Positions 42,810-51,820 of a DNA stretch of 64,000 nt are shown here, piece by piece. This stretch comes from Sphingobium sp. SCG-1. Its GTDB lineage: Bacteria > Pseudomonadota > Alphaproteobacteria > Sphingomonadales > Sphingomonadaceae. The notes under the pieces were generated by a model. The model had not been told where the DNA came from and did not search any database. It worked only from the letters and a program-made list of their open reading frames with translations. The stretch spans positions 3,211,501 to 3,275,500 of the forward strand of contig NZ_CP026372.1 in assembly GCF_002953135.1 (NCBI RefSeq). The letters run 5' to 3'. Numbering within the stretch: the first letter of the stretch is position 1; the number at the start of each line of letters is the position of its first letter. Both the position numbers and the translations under genes were made by a program.

Positions 42810-43924
42810 CCTTATCCATTACGAGTGCCTTCGACGCAGGCAATATCCGCGTCCTCTCCGCCACCGACACCACCGCCGACCTTGAGATCGTCACCGATCA
42901 TCAGAGCGACTTCTATCAATGGTTCCACTTCCGTGTTGCCGGCGCGGCAGGGGAGGACGTCACGCTGCGGATCGTGAATTGCGGCGGCTCGGCCTATCCC
43001 GACGGCTGGAAGAACTACAAGGCGCGGTTCAGCGAGGATCGCGAGAACTGGCTTCAGGCCGATACGGAGTATGCCGATGGCGTGCTGACGATCCATCTGG
43101 TGCCGGACAGCAATAGCGTATGGGTCGCCTATTTCGCGCCCTATTCGATGGAGCGGCATCACGACCTCATTAGCTGGGCGGCGAACCAGCCGGGCGTGGA
43201 GACGCGCGAACTGGGGCAGACGCTGGACGGTCAGCCCCTCGATCTGATCACGCTGGGCGATGGAGCCAAACAAGTCTGGCTATACGCGCGCCAGCATCCC
43301 GGCGAGACCATGGCCGAATGGTGGATGGAAGGCGCGATCGAACGGCTGTGCGACATGGAAGACAGCGTAGCGCGGCTGCTGCGGCAACAGGCGACGTTCC
43401 ATATCGTCCCCAACATGAACCCGGACGGCAGCCGTCGCGGGCACTTGCGCACCAATGCGGTGGGCGTAAACCTCAATCGAGAATGGGCCGCGCCCACAAT
43501 GGAGCGCAGCCCCGAAGTGTTCCTCGTCCGTGCCGAAATGGACCGCACCGGCGTCGACTTTGCGATGGACGTACATGGCGACGAAGCCATTCCAGCCGTG
43601 TTCGTTGCCGGGTTCGAGGGGATACCTTCGCTCAAACAGGATCGGCTCGATCTCTATAACCGCTTTGCGACGACGCTGGCCATCCGCACGCCCGACTTCC
43701 AGACGAAGCTTGGCTATCCAGTGGGACAACCTGGCAAGGCCAACCTCACCATGTCCACTGCGCAACTGGCGGAGCGGTTCGGCGCGGTTGCCATGACGCT
43801 GGAAATGCCGTTCAAGGACAATGACGACTTGCCCGACCCTGATTTCGGATGGTCGCCTGCGCGCTCGATGCAGCTCGGCAAGGATTGCCTCGCCGTGCTG
43901 GCGGAGATCATCGCCGATCTCTGA
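42806..43924 (+). CDS. M14-family zinc carboxypeptidase, AGBL/CCP-like
   Basis: 372 aa. The N-terminal beta domain (1-120) has 'YQWFHFRVAGAAGEDVTLRI' and the catalytic domain follows. Zinc ligands appear in 'YARQHPGETMAEWW' (HxxE) and 'MDVHGDE'; 'GVNLNREW' lies between, and a catalytic Glu is in 'AMTLEMPFKD'. This is the cytosolic carboxypeptidase-like group of M14. There is no signal peptide. It overlaps the DUF4136 lipoprotein gene by four bases. The substrate is unknown. Confidence 0.9.
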   Translation: MTLSITSAFDAGNIRVLSATDTTADLEIVTDHQSDFYQWFHFRVAGAAGEDVTLRIVNCGGSAYPDGWKNYKARFSEDRENWLQADTEYADGVLTIHLVPDSNSVWVAYFAPYSMERHHDLISWAANQPGVETRELGQTLDGQPLDLITLGDGAKQVWLYARQHPGETMAEWWMEGAIERLCDMEDSVARLLRQQATFHIVPNMNPDGSRRGHLRTNAVGVNLNREWAAPTMERSPEVFLVRAEMDRTGVDFAMDVHGDEAIPAVFVAGFEGIPSLKQDRLDLYNRFATTLAIRTPDFQTKLGYPVGQPGKANLTMSTAQLAERFGAVAMTLEMPFKDNDDLPDPDFGWSPARSMQLGKDCLAVLAEIIADL

Positions 43925-44021
43925 GGCAGAGACATTACTACTGCACAAGATTTCAGCCTATTGCCTTACCGGAAAAAAGCAGCATTGTGTCGCCTCCATT
44001 TTCTCCCCGCAAGGCGACCCA

Positions 44022-46076
44022 ATGATCCGCACATCGCTGATTTCGTTACTTCTTCTCAGCACGTCCCTTCCCGCCATCGCAGCGCCCGCAGACACCCCTT
44101 CCCGCGTTCTGGAAGGCCGCGACCTGTTCGCGCTGGAAGTCGCCACCGATCCGCAGATCAGCCCCGACGGCAAGACCGTCGCCTATGTCCGCAAGTCCGG
44201 CGACATCATGACGGATCGCGCGCGCAGCAGCATCTGGCTGATCGATGTCGCAACCGGCCGCCAGACTCCGATCGCCGCCGGAAACACGGGTAGCGCCACC
44301 CAGCCCAGATGGTCGCCCGACGGCAAGCGCCTGGCCTATATCTCCAGCGAGCCGGGCGGTAAGCCGCAACTGTTCGTCCGCTGGATGGCCGATCATGCGA
44401 CTGCGCGCGTCACGGGGCTTCCCGATGGCCCCAAGGATCTCGCTTGGTCGCCCGACGGCACGCAGATCGCCTATGTCATGCGCGTTCCCGGCGAAGCGAT
44501 GAAGCTCGGCAAGGCGCCCGACAAGCCGGAAGGCGCGCAATGGGCGCCGCCGTTGGAGATCATCGACCGCGTGGATTATCGCAATGACGGCGGTGGCTAT
44601 GTGGAGCCGGGTTACGACCACATCTTCCTCGTGCCTGCCGAGGGCGGTGCGCCGCGCCAGATCAGTTTCGGGGCCTATAATGATGGTGGCCCACTCGCCT
44701 GGTCGCCCGATGGCGGCAGCATCCTGTTCACCTCCGTGCGGAAACCCGATTGGCAGCACGACGTATTTGACAGTGAAGTATACGCCCTGGACATCACGTC
44801 CGGCGCCATCACCCCGCTCACGACGCGGGTAGGTCCGGACAACAGCCCCGCCATATCGCCGGACGGCCGCCGCGTCGCCTATCTCGGCTTCGACGACAAG
44901 CGCCTTGCCTATCAGAACACGCGCCTCTCGATCATGAACCGCGATGGCAGCAGTGCCCAGACGATCACCGCCAGCCTTGATCGCAGCATCGACAAGGTGG
45001 AATGGGCTGCGGACGGCAAGAGCCTCTACGCACAATATGATCAGGAGGGCGTGAACCGCGTCGCCCGGATCGCGCTGGCCGGGAAGGTGACGCAGGTCGC
45101 CACCGGTCTCGCAGGATCGGGGCTCGACCGGCCCTATAGCGGTGGGGAGTTCTCGGTCTCCAAGGGTGGCGCGGTCGCGTTCACCAGCGGCAGCTATTAT
45201 CGTCCCGCCGACATCTCGATTACGCAGGGCAGCAAGACACGGCAATTGACGCACCTTAACGACGCGCTGCTCGCGGCCAAGTCGCTGGGACAGGTGCAGG
45301 AACTCGCGGTGAAAGCGCCGGATGGCCGCACCGTCCCGGCATGGCTCGTCACGCCGCCGGGCTATCAGCCGGGTGCGCGCGTGCCGATGATCCTGGAAAT
45401 ACATGGCGGGCCAGCTTCAGCCTACGGCCCGGCGTTCTCGACCGACGATCAGCTTTACGCCGCGGCGGGCTATGCGGTGCTCTATACCAACCCGCGGGGG
45501 TCGACCTCCTATGGCGAAGAGTTCGCGCAACTCATCCATCACAAATATCCGGGCGACGATTATAACGATCTGATGGCAGCAGTGGATGCGGCCATAGCAT
45601 CAGGCGTGGCCGATCCCGATAACCTCTTCGTCACCGGCGGGTCCGGCGGCGGCGTACTGACAAGCTGGATCGTCGGCAAGACCAACAGGTTCAAGGCGGC
45701 GGCTACGCAGAAGCCCGTCATCAACTGGACCAGCGAAGCGCTGACGATGGACAATACGCTCTTCACGTCGCGCTACTGGTTCGAGAAGAAGCCGTGGGAA
45801 GACCCCATGTCCTACTGGTCCCGCTCGCCATTGAGCCTTGTTGGCAACGTCAAGACGCCGACGCTGGTCGTCGTCGGTAGCGAGGATTACCGCACGCCCG
45901 TCAGCGAGTCGGAGCAATATTATGCCGCGCTCCAGATACAGGGCGTACCGACCGCCTTGGTGAAAGTGCCAGGCGCAAGCCACGGCGGCTTCACATCCCG
46001 CCCCTCGCAGTCCGCCGCCAAGGCCGCAGCGATCCTGGCATGGTTCGACAAATATCGTACTCAGCCAAAACCCTGA
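44022..46076 (+). CDS. S9-family prolyl oligopeptidase-type peptidase, secreted
   Basis: 684 aa. Residues 1-21 are a signal peptide (SLISLLLLSTSLPAIA). The beta-propeller has WD/PD40-like repeats ('PRWSPDGKRLAYIS', 'LAWSPDGTQIAYVM', 'PAISPDGRRVAYLGF'). The alpha/beta-hydrolase domain has Ser in 'GGSGGGVLTSW', Asp near 'VVGSEDYRTP' and His in 'ASHGGF'. It probably hydrolyses short peptides (acylaminoacyl- or dipeptidyl-peptidase type) in the periplasm. The start is ATG 44022. Transcribed in line with the M14 gene after 97 bp. Confidence 0.92.
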   Translation: MIRTSLISLLLLSTSLPAIAAPADTPSRVLEGRDLFALEVATDPQISPDGKTVAYVRKSGDIMTDRARSSIWLIDVATGRQTPIAAGNTGSATQPRWSPDGKRLAYISSEPGGKPQLFVRWMADHATARVTGLPDGPKDLAWSPDGTQIAYVMRVPGEAMKLGKAPDKPEGAQWAPPLEIIDRVDYRNDGGGYVEPGYDHIFLVPAEGGAPRQISFGAYNDGGPLAWSPDGGSILFTSVRKPDWQHDVFDSEVYALDITSGAITPLTTRVGPDNSPAISPDGRRVAYLGFDDKRLAYQNTRLSIMNRDGSSAQTITASLDRSIDKVEWAADGKSLYAQYDQEGVNRVARIALAGKVTQVATGLAGSGLDRPYSGGEFSVSKGGAVAFTSGSYYRPADISITQGSKTRQLTHLNDALLAAKSLGQVQELAVKAPDGRTVPAWLVTPPGYQPGARVPMILEIHGGPASAYGPAFSTDDQLYAAAGYAVLYTNPRGSTSYGEEFAQLIHHKYPGDDYNDLMAAVDAAIASGVADPDNLFVTGGSGGGVLTSWIVGKTNRFKAAATQKPVINWTSEALTMDNTLFTSRYWFEKKPWEDPMSYWSRSPLSLVGNVKTPTLVVVGSEDYRTPVSESEQYYAALQIQGVPTALVKVPGASHGGFTSRPSQSAAKAAAILAWFDKYRTQPKP

Positions 46077-46130
46077 TTGCGGCCTTTCTCGTTCGTGATA
46101 TGTTCCAGGAATCAAGAGAGAGGATCAAGC

Positions 46131-46778
46131 ATGGCTGACACGATTACTTTCTACACGAACCCCATGTCGCGTGGGCAGATCGTTCGCTGGATGTTGGAAG
46201 AAGTGGGTGCACCTTACGAACAGGTGCTGTTGGACTATGGCACGACGATGAAGGCGCCAGATTATCTGGCAGTGAACCCCATGGGAAAGGTTCCAGCCAT
46301 TGTCCATCGTGGCAAGATCGTAACAGAAGCCGCAGCAATCTGCGCCTATCTTGCCGAAGCTTTCCCAGAGGCCAACCTTGCGCCAACGGCTGACGAGCGG
46401 GCGGATTATTATCGCTGGCTGTTCTTTGCCGCAGGTCCGGTGGAAGCGGCCGTCACCAACCGGGCGATGCAGTGGGAAGCACCCGCGGAACGCAAAATGA
46501 TGATGGGCTACGGTAGTTTCGATACAGCGATGGACGGTCTGGAATCGGCATTGGCAGGCAAGGAGTGGGTGTGCGGTGACAGGTTCACGGCCGCAGACGT
46601 CTATGTTGGTTCGCAGGTCGATTGGGGTCTTGGGTTCGGTTCGATACCCACTCGCCCCGCGTTCGCAGCTTATGCAGAACGGCTGAGGGCGAGGCCTGCT
46701 TACAAACGCGCGAAGGAAATCGACAACGCCCTGATCGCCGAAGCCAAGGCTAACGCAGAGAGTGTATCCGCGAACTGA
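46131..46778 (+). CDS. Glutathione S-transferase
   Basis: 215 aa. The thioredoxin-like N-terminal domain has 'TFYTNPMSRGQIVRWMLEEVGAPYE' (residues about 5-29) and 'NPMGKVPAIVHRGKIVTEAAAI' (about 48-69; cis-Pro and glutathione-binding E-A). The helical C-terminal domain contains 'FTAADVYVGSQVDW'. It conjugates glutathione with electrophiles; the substrate is not known. The start is ATG 46131 (AGAGAGG before). Confidence 0.92.
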   Translation: MADTITFYTNPMSRGQIVRWMLEEVGAPYEQVLLDYGTTMKAPDYLAVNPMGKVPAIVHRGKIVTEAAAICAYLAEAFPEANLAPTADERADYYRWLFFAAGPVEAAVTNRAMQWEAPAERKMMMGYGSFDTAMDGLESALAGKEWVCGDRFTAADVYVGSQVDWGLGFGSIPTRPAFAAYAERLRARPAYKRAKEIDNALIAEAKANAESVSAN

Positions 46779-46790
46779 GGTGCAGATAAT

Positions 46791-46825
46791 AGTGACTCCC
46801 GGCGTATCCTGCGCCGGGAGTCACT
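46791..46825. terminator. Bidirectional terminator between GST and UrcA genes
   Basis: A 13-bp perfect stem, GTGACTCCCGGCG / CGCCGGGAGTCAC (46792-46804, 46812-46824), extended by one A-T pair, lies between two convergent genes. No strong T-run follows. Confidence 0.75.
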
Positions 46826-46838
46826 TAGTCCTCTGACA

Positions 46839-47189
46839 TTAGTTTCCTACGACAGGCTTTGTCACGCTGGCATCGGCAAAACGGGCGCGGCTTTCCGCCG
46901 CAGCGATCGCCGTAGCCATTGGTTCCTGAATATTGCGCAATGCTCTCGTCCGACAAGCCTGCACCTCCCGGAAGTCCATCGAGGGGCACACGCGTGTCGC
47001 GGCATGGAACAAGCGACCCTTGAGTTCCGCACGGCCTTTGGCCTTGGTCAGATCAAGATCCCCGTATCGTACTTCCATTGTTTTGCCGTTGGACTCGAAG
47101 GTTCCGGCAAAGGCAGGGGTGCCGGCGATCAGGGCTGCGGCGGCGACGAGAGCGGCGGTAACGCTCCTGGTCTTGGGTGATGTGAACAT
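46839..47189 (-). CDS. UrcA-family secreted protein
   Basis: 116 aa. Residues 1-28 form a signal peptide ending TPAFA. The mature part fits the UrcA family: 'VRYGDLDLTKAKGRAELKGRLFHAATRVCP', with two cysteines ('VCP' and 'QACRTRAL') that may form a disulphide. UrcA proteins are common in sphingomonads and are of unknown function; they are probably periplasmic. It is convergent with the GST gene. Confidence 0.88.
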   Translation of the reverse strand: MFTSPKTRSVTAALVAAAALIAGTPAFAGTFESNGKTMEVRYGDLDLTKAKGRAELKGRLFHAATRVCPSMDFREVQACRTRALRNIQEPMATAIAAAESRARFADASVTKPVVGN

Positions 47190-47483
47190 GGAAAGTCTCC
47201 TCTAACATGATTTTCGGCCGAGAGCGGGTCTGCCCATATTGGGGGGCGGCAGATCGTCCTGGGCGGCTGGATCGTCGATCATCGAGAGACCATCCGATCC
47301 GTCCTGCCCGCTCTGTTTAGGCCTGTATGATTTTCGGTGCTCGGGCATATCGACAAGCATCCGCCGGCATCTACAAACGACGGCGGTATCGATGAACGAC
47401 ATTGGCGTAACGACTAACGTCGACGAAAATCCAGCTTTCCGTAACGGCAGATTTTAGTTGGCTGATGCGCGGGCTTGCGGAGG
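47190..47483. other. Non-coding stretch upstream of urcA
   Basis: About 290 bases between the urcA start and the small-RNA terminator. It should hold the urcA promoter, read leftwards. Frames in it (for example 47202-47402 minus and 47239-47457 plus) lack ribosome sites and family features. I see no gene. Confidence 0.5.
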
Positions 47484-47522
47484 AATAAAAACGCCCCCGG
47501 TGCAAGGGATGACCGGGGGCGT
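47484..47522 (-). terminator. Strong minus-strand terminator of a small transcript
   Basis: Perfect 11-bp stem: ACGCCCCCGGT (47491-47501) and ACCGGGGGCGT (47512-47522), loop 10 nt. On the minus strand it runs into TTTTTATT. No minus-strand protein gene lies just upstream, so it ends a non-coding transcript. Confidence 0.85.
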
Positions 47523-47724
47523 ATCCTGGCTATGCTGTCGGGCACTTCAGGATCTCTCAATGTCTTCGCGTCGTCGGCTTAGAACGATAGCGGCTTACCG
47601 CTGTTCTTACCTTAACCCTCGTAATCTCAAATCCCGTATTCGACAGTCGGCATTGTCGTTTCGGCAAACGACATCGAATCGGCTGAACGCGCTCCTAAGC
47701 TTAGAAATTACGTTAGTATAGCGT
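47484..47724 (-). ncRNA. Probable structured small RNA antiparallel to uvrA
   Basis: About 240 nt on the minus strand, bounded by a promoter (47731-47759) and a strong terminator (47484-47522). Two further hairpins lie inside: TGTCGTTT-CGGC-AAACGACA (47654-47673) and AGAAC...AGCGG-CTTA-CCGCT...GTTCT (47581-47607). The only frames are short (for example 15 codons at the 5' side). I do not match it to a named RNA family; the promoter, multiple stems and terminator together make an RNA gene likely. The 3' end of the transcript is fixed by the T-run; the 5' end is inferred from the -10 box. Confidence 0.65.
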
Positions 47725-47730
47725 TAAAAG

Positions 47731-47759
47731 ATTATAAAATGACGCCGCAAAAGGCTCAA
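47731..47759 (-). promoter_or_regulatory. Sigma-70-like promoter for the small RNA
   Basis: On the minus strand: TTGAGC (47759-47754), 17-bp spacer, TATAAT (47736-47731). The -10 matches the consensus perfectly and the -35 begins TTGA. Transcription would start near 47724 and run to the terminator at 47484. Confidence 0.65.
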
Positions 47760-47935
47760 GCTTTCGCATTAGTGCCAACCCTACGAAATCGTTTGCTTTC
47801 GTGCATATGCCTTATGACGAAATAAATTCTCCCCGACATACATTCGGACTGCAACAAGCTTGGGAATCTTGTCGACGTGCCGAACTGCTCCCATATTTAC
47901 GAAACAGTTCAGGCCACGCGCCACTTGCTTCAAAC

Positions 47936-47950
47936 GAACAAATATGGAAC
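47936..47950 (+). promoter_or_regulatory. LexA (SOS) box upstream of uvrA
   Basis: GAAC-N7-GAAC at 47936-47950, i.e. GTTC-N7-GTTC on the other strand, the alphaproteobacterial LexA site. It ends 10 bp before the uvrA ATG. UvrA is a classical SOS gene, so LexA repression and induction by DNA damage are expected. Confidence 0.8.
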
Positions 47951-47960
47951 AAATCAGCCC

Positions 47961-50873
47961 ATGCTGACTCACATCTCCGTGCGTGGTGCGCGCGAACATA
48001 ATCTCAAGGGCGTGAACGTCGATCTGCCGCGTGACAGCTTGATTGTCATTACGGGCCTGTCGGGATCGGGCAAATCCTCGCTGGCGTTCGACACGATTTA
48101 TGCTGAGGGACAGCGCCGCTACGTCGAATCTCTCTCGGCCTATGCGCGCCAGTTCCTGGAGATGATGCAGAAGCCCGATGTCGAGCATATCGACGGCTTG
48201 TCTCCGGCGATCAGTATCGAGCAGAAGACGACCAGCCGCAATCCACGCTCGACGGTGGCGACCGTCACCGAAATATACGATTACATGCGCCTGCTCTGGG
48301 CGCGCGTCGGCATCCCCTATTCGCCCGCGACCGGCCTTCCGATCAGCGCGCAGACCGTCAGCCAGATGGTCGACCGCGTGATGCAACTGCCCGAAGGCAC
48401 ACGCTTCTTCCTTCTCGCCCCGGTCGTGCGCGGCCGTAAGGGCGAGTATCGCAAGGAACTTGCCGAATGGCAAAAAGCGGGCTTCACACGTGTTCGCATC
48501 AACGGTGAAATGTATGAGATCGAGGATGCGCCCGCGCTCGATAAGAAGCTGAAGCACGACATCGAAGTGGTCGTGGACCGCATCGCCGTGCGCGACGATA
48601 TCCAGACCCGCCTCGCCGAGAGCTTCGAGACGGCATTGAAGCTGGCCGAGGGGCTCGCCTATGTCGATCTCGCCGACGGCAACGTACCCGGCCGCAAAGA
48701 CGAAACGCAATCATCGGGCAAGATGAAGAACACGGGCATCCCGGCCAACCGCATCGTGTTTTCGGAGAAATTCGCCTGCCCGGTCAGCGGCTTTACGATT
48801 TCGGAGATCGAACCGCGGCTCTTCTCGTTCAACGCACCCCAGGGCGCCTGCCCCGCCTGCGACGGACTAGGCGAAAAGCTGCTGTTTGACGCGCAACTCG
48901 TCGTACCTAATGAAAATCTGAGCCTCAAAAAAGGCGCGATCGTGCCTTGGGCAAAGTCCAACCCGCCCAGTCCTTATTATATGCAGGTGCTTGCGTCGCT
49001 TGCGCGCGAATTCGGCTTCTCGCTCGACACGCCGTGGCAGGATCTATCCGAAGAAGTGCAGCTCATCATTCTGCACGGCACTGGCGGGAAACCCGTCACA
49101 CTGCGCTTTCAGGATGGTCGCAAATCCTATGACGTCAAGAAGCCATTCGAAGGCGTCATCGGCAATCTCAATCGCCGGATGCTCCAGACCGAGAGCGCGT
49201 GGATGCGCGAGGAACTGTCCAAATATCAGACCGCGCAACCCTGCGAGACCTGCCATGGCGCGCGCCTGAAACCCGAAGCGCGGGCAGTGAAGATTGCGGG
49301 TGAGGATATCTCCATATCCACGCGGCGCAGCGTAGTCGATGCGCTGGGCTTCTTCAGTACCCTGCCCGCGCAACTGACCGACCAGCAGAACCAGATCGCG
49401 AAGGCTATCCTCAAGGAAATCGTAGAGCGCCTTGGCTTCCTCAACAATGTCGGTCTCGACTACATCAATCTAGACCGCACCAGCGGCACGCTCTCCGGCG
49501 GCGAATCCCAGCGTATCCGTCTAGCCAGCCAGATCGGCTCTGGTCTTTCCGGTGTGCTTTACGTCCTCGACGAACCCAGCATCGGCCTGCATCAGCGCGA
49601 CAACGACCGGCTGCTGATAACGCTGCGGCGGCTCCGCGACCTCGGCAACACTGTGATCGTCGTCGAGCATGATGAGGACGCCATCCGCTCGGCGGACTAT
49701 CTGGTCGACATGGGTCCGGGCGCGGGGGTGCATGGCGGCGAAATCGTCGCGCAGGGCACCCTGTCCGAGGTGCTGGCGCATAAGGATAGCGTCACCGCCG
49801 ATTATTTGAACGGCACTCGCAGGATCGAAGTCCCGACGAAGCGCCGCAAGGGCTCGGGCAAGAAGCTGACCGTTCACGGAGCGCGCGCTAACAATCTGCG
49901 CAACGTTACCGCCTCGATTCCGCTCGGCACATTCACTTGCGTCACCGGCGTTTCGGGGTCGGGCAAGTCGAGCTTCACGATCGACACGCTCTATGCCGCC
50001 TCCGCCCGCGCGCTGAACGGCGCACGGATCATCGCGGGCGCGCACGACAAGGTGACGGGCCTGGAATATTGTGACAAGGTGATCGACATCGATCAATCGC
50101 CGATCGGCCGCACGCCTCGCTCTAACCCGGCAACCTACACGGGTAGCTTCACCAACATTCGCGACTGGTTCGCTGGGCTCCCGGAAAGCCAGGCGCGCGG
50201 CTACAAGCCCGGTCGCTTCAGCTTCAACGTCAAGGGCGGTCGCTGCGAAGCATGCCAGGGCGACGGCCTCATCAAGATCGAGATGCACTTCCTGCCCGAC
50301 GTATACGTCACCTGCGATGTGTGCCACGGCCAGCGCTATAATCGCGAAACGCTCGACGTGAAGTTCAAGGGCAAGTCGATTGCCGACGTACTCGACATGA
50401 CCGTTGAGGACGCAGTCGAGTTCTTCAAGGCCGTCCCGCCGATCCGCGACAAAATGGCAATGCTGGTCGAAGTGGGCCTAGGCTATGTGAAGGTCGGCCA
50501 GCAGGCGACAACGCTCTCGGGCGGCGAGGCGCAGCGCGTGAAACTCGCCAAGGAACTCTCCCGCCGCGCAACCGGCAACACGCTTTACATCCTCGACGAA
50601 CCCACTACCGGCCTGCATTTCGAAGATGTCCGCAAACTATTGGAAGTGCTGCATGCACTGGTGGATCAGGGCAACAGCGTTGTCGTGATCGAACATAATC
50701 TCGATGTCATCAAAACCGCCGACTGGATCATCGACATGGGTCCGGAAGGCGGCGTCAAAGGCGGTATGGTCGTTGCTGAAGGAACGCCGGAAAAAGTCGC
50801 CAGGACGGACGCGAGCTTCACCGGCCACTATCTCCGACCGATACTTGGACTGGAGCAAGCCGCGGCCGAGTAA
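47961..50873 (+). CDS. uvrA: UvrABC excinuclease subunit A
   Basis: 970 aa with two ABC-ATPase halves: Walker A 'GLSGSGKSSLAFD' near residue 33 and 'GVSGSGKSSFTID' in the second half. Signatures 'LSGGESQRIRLA' and 'LSGGEAQRVKLA' follow. Zinc-finger cysteines appear as 'CPACDGLG', 'CETCHGARL', 'CEACQGDGL' and 'CDVCHGQRY'. It detects bulky DNA lesions and loads UvrB. The start is ATG 47961 (MLTHISVRG...), as in relatives; a GTG at 47877 is in frame but lies before the SOS box. No Shine-Dalgarno is obvious. Confidence 0.96.
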   Translation: MLTHISVRGAREHNLKGVNVDLPRDSLIVITGLSGSGKSSLAFDTIYAEGQRRYVESLSAYARQFLEMMQKPDVEHIDGLSPAISIEQKTTSRNPRSTVATVTEIYDYMRLLWARVGIPYSPATGLPISAQTVSQMVDRVMQLPEGTRFFLLAPVVRGRKGEYRKELAEWQKAGFTRVRINGEMYEIEDAPALDKKLKHDIEVVVDRIAVRDDIQTRLAESFETALKLAEGLAYVDLADGNVPGRKDETQSSGKMKNTGIPANRIVFSEKFACPVSGFTISEIEPRLFSFNAPQGACPACDGLGEKLLFDAQLVVPNENLSLKKGAIVPWAKSNPPSPYYMQVLASLAREFGFSLDTPWQDLSEEVQLIILHGTGGKPVTLRFQDGRKSYDVKKPFEGVIGNLNRRMLQTESAWMREELSKYQTAQPCETCHGARLKPEARAVKIAGEDISISTRRSVVDALGFFSTLPAQLTDQQNQIAKAILKEIVERLGFLNNVGLDYINLDRTSGTLSGGESQRIRLASQIGSGLSGVLYVLDEPSIGLHQRDNDRLLITLRRLRDLGNTVIVVEHDEDAIRSADYLVDMGPGAGVHGGEIVAQGTLSEVLAHKDSVTADYLNGTRRIEVPTKRRKGSGKKLTVHGARANNLRNVTASIPLGTFTCVTGVSGSGKSSFTIDTLYAASARALNGARIIAGAHDKVTGLEYCDKVIDIDQSPIGRTPRSNPATYTGSFTNIRDWFAGLPESQARGYKPGRFSFNVKGGRCEACQGDGLIKIEMHFLPDVYVTCDVCHGQRYNRETLDVKFKGKSIADVLDMTVEDAVEFFKAVPPIRDKMAMLVEVGLGYVKVGQQATTLSGGEAQRVKLAKELSRRATGNTLYILDEPTTGLHFEDVRKLLEVLHALVDQGNSVVVIEHNLDVIKTADWIIDMGPEGGVKGGMVVAEGTPEKVARTDASFTGHYLRPILGLEQAAAE

Positions 50874-51024
50874 ACGTCCCTCGCCTGAAATAAGCTGGCG
50901 ATCACTCTTCTGCGTCGGACATCGCCCGTGGAACAAGGGGGTGCGTCCGACGCTTCCGCTATCTGCCTGCCCCTCTCCTCCCCGACATGCCCCGCCTGCC
51001 CCGCTCTCCGACCGAAAGCCACTC

Positions 51025-51807
51025 ATGCTCCTGCAGATTGAAGCAGACCTGAACTACCGTTTCGACATGCCAACCGACATATTGCTGGCAATTGAAGCAG
51101 CCGATTTGCCGGACCAGCGAATCATTGAAGATCGCATGATCGTGCGCGGGGCCGGCCCACTCTCTACAATTCCGGGCGGCAATCGCGTAGGTCGCCGCAC
51201 ATGGACACGCACGGAAACCGGCCCCTTCAACGCGAACTATCGCGCAACTATCGAAGTCGACCGCCCGCCCAGCACCATCATCGGTCTTTCGGCGTCACCC
51301 CTCCCGCAAATCCCGTCCGATGTCGTGCCTTTCCTCTGGCCCAGCCGCTATTGCGAGGCGGACAGGCTCTACAGCTTTGCGCAGCAGGAGTTCGGCGGAC
51401 TGCAAGGTGGCAATTTCGCGCACGCGGCTGCCGAATGGGTGCGCGGCCACATCCGCTATGTCAGTGGCAGTTCGGACGGCACCACCACCGCCGCCGACAC
51501 TTTCCTATCGCGACAGGGCGTGTGTCGCGACTTCGCCCACCTGACGGCGGCGATCATCCGCGCGCATGACATTCCCGCACGCGTCGCCTCTGTTTATGCG
51601 TGGCGGCTCGACCCACCGGACTTCCACGCCGTTGTAGAGGTATGGCTGGACAACGCTTGGCACATCGTGGATGCGACCGGCTTGGCGCCGATCGAAGGCA
51701 TGGTGCGCATGGCGGTGGGGCGCGACGCAACCGATATCGCGTTCCTGACCGCGTTTGGCACTGCCACACTCGACTCGCAGACGATCACCGTCACCCGCGC
51801 CGACTGA
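51025..51807 (+). CDS. Transglutaminase-like cysteine protease-fold protein
   Basis: 260 aa. The triad is visible: Cys in 'GVCRDFAHLTAAII', His in 'PPDFHAVVEVW' and Asp in 'HIVDATGLAP'. The N-terminal beta region matches the usual bacterial transglutaminase-like architecture (Bact_transglu_N type). It may act as a protease or amide-bond transferase, often linked to ATP-grasp and alpha-E proteins, but those genes are absent here. The start is ATG 51025; the frame runs back to 50704 but only over the uvrA end. Convergent with glmS. Confidence 0.85.
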   Translation: MLLQIEADLNYRFDMPTDILLAIEAADLPDQRIIEDRMIVRGAGPLSTIPGGNRVGRRTWTRTETGPFNANYRATIEVDRPPSTIIGLSASPLPQIPSDVVPFLWPSRYCEADRLYSFAQQEFGGLQGGNFAHAAAEWVRGHIRYVSGSSDGTTTAADTFLSRQGVCRDFAHLTAAIIRAHDIPARVASVYAWRLDPPDFHAVVEVWLDNAWHIVDATGLAPIEGMVRMAVGRDATDIAFLTAFGTATLDSQTITVTRAD

Positions 51808-51820
51808 CGATCGGTTCGCG

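Noticed and set aside
47458..47721. 87-codon plus-strand frame in the uvrA upstream gap
   Set aside because: It crosses the strong terminator and the RNA hairpins, has no ribosome site, and the translation is Ser/Arg-rich.
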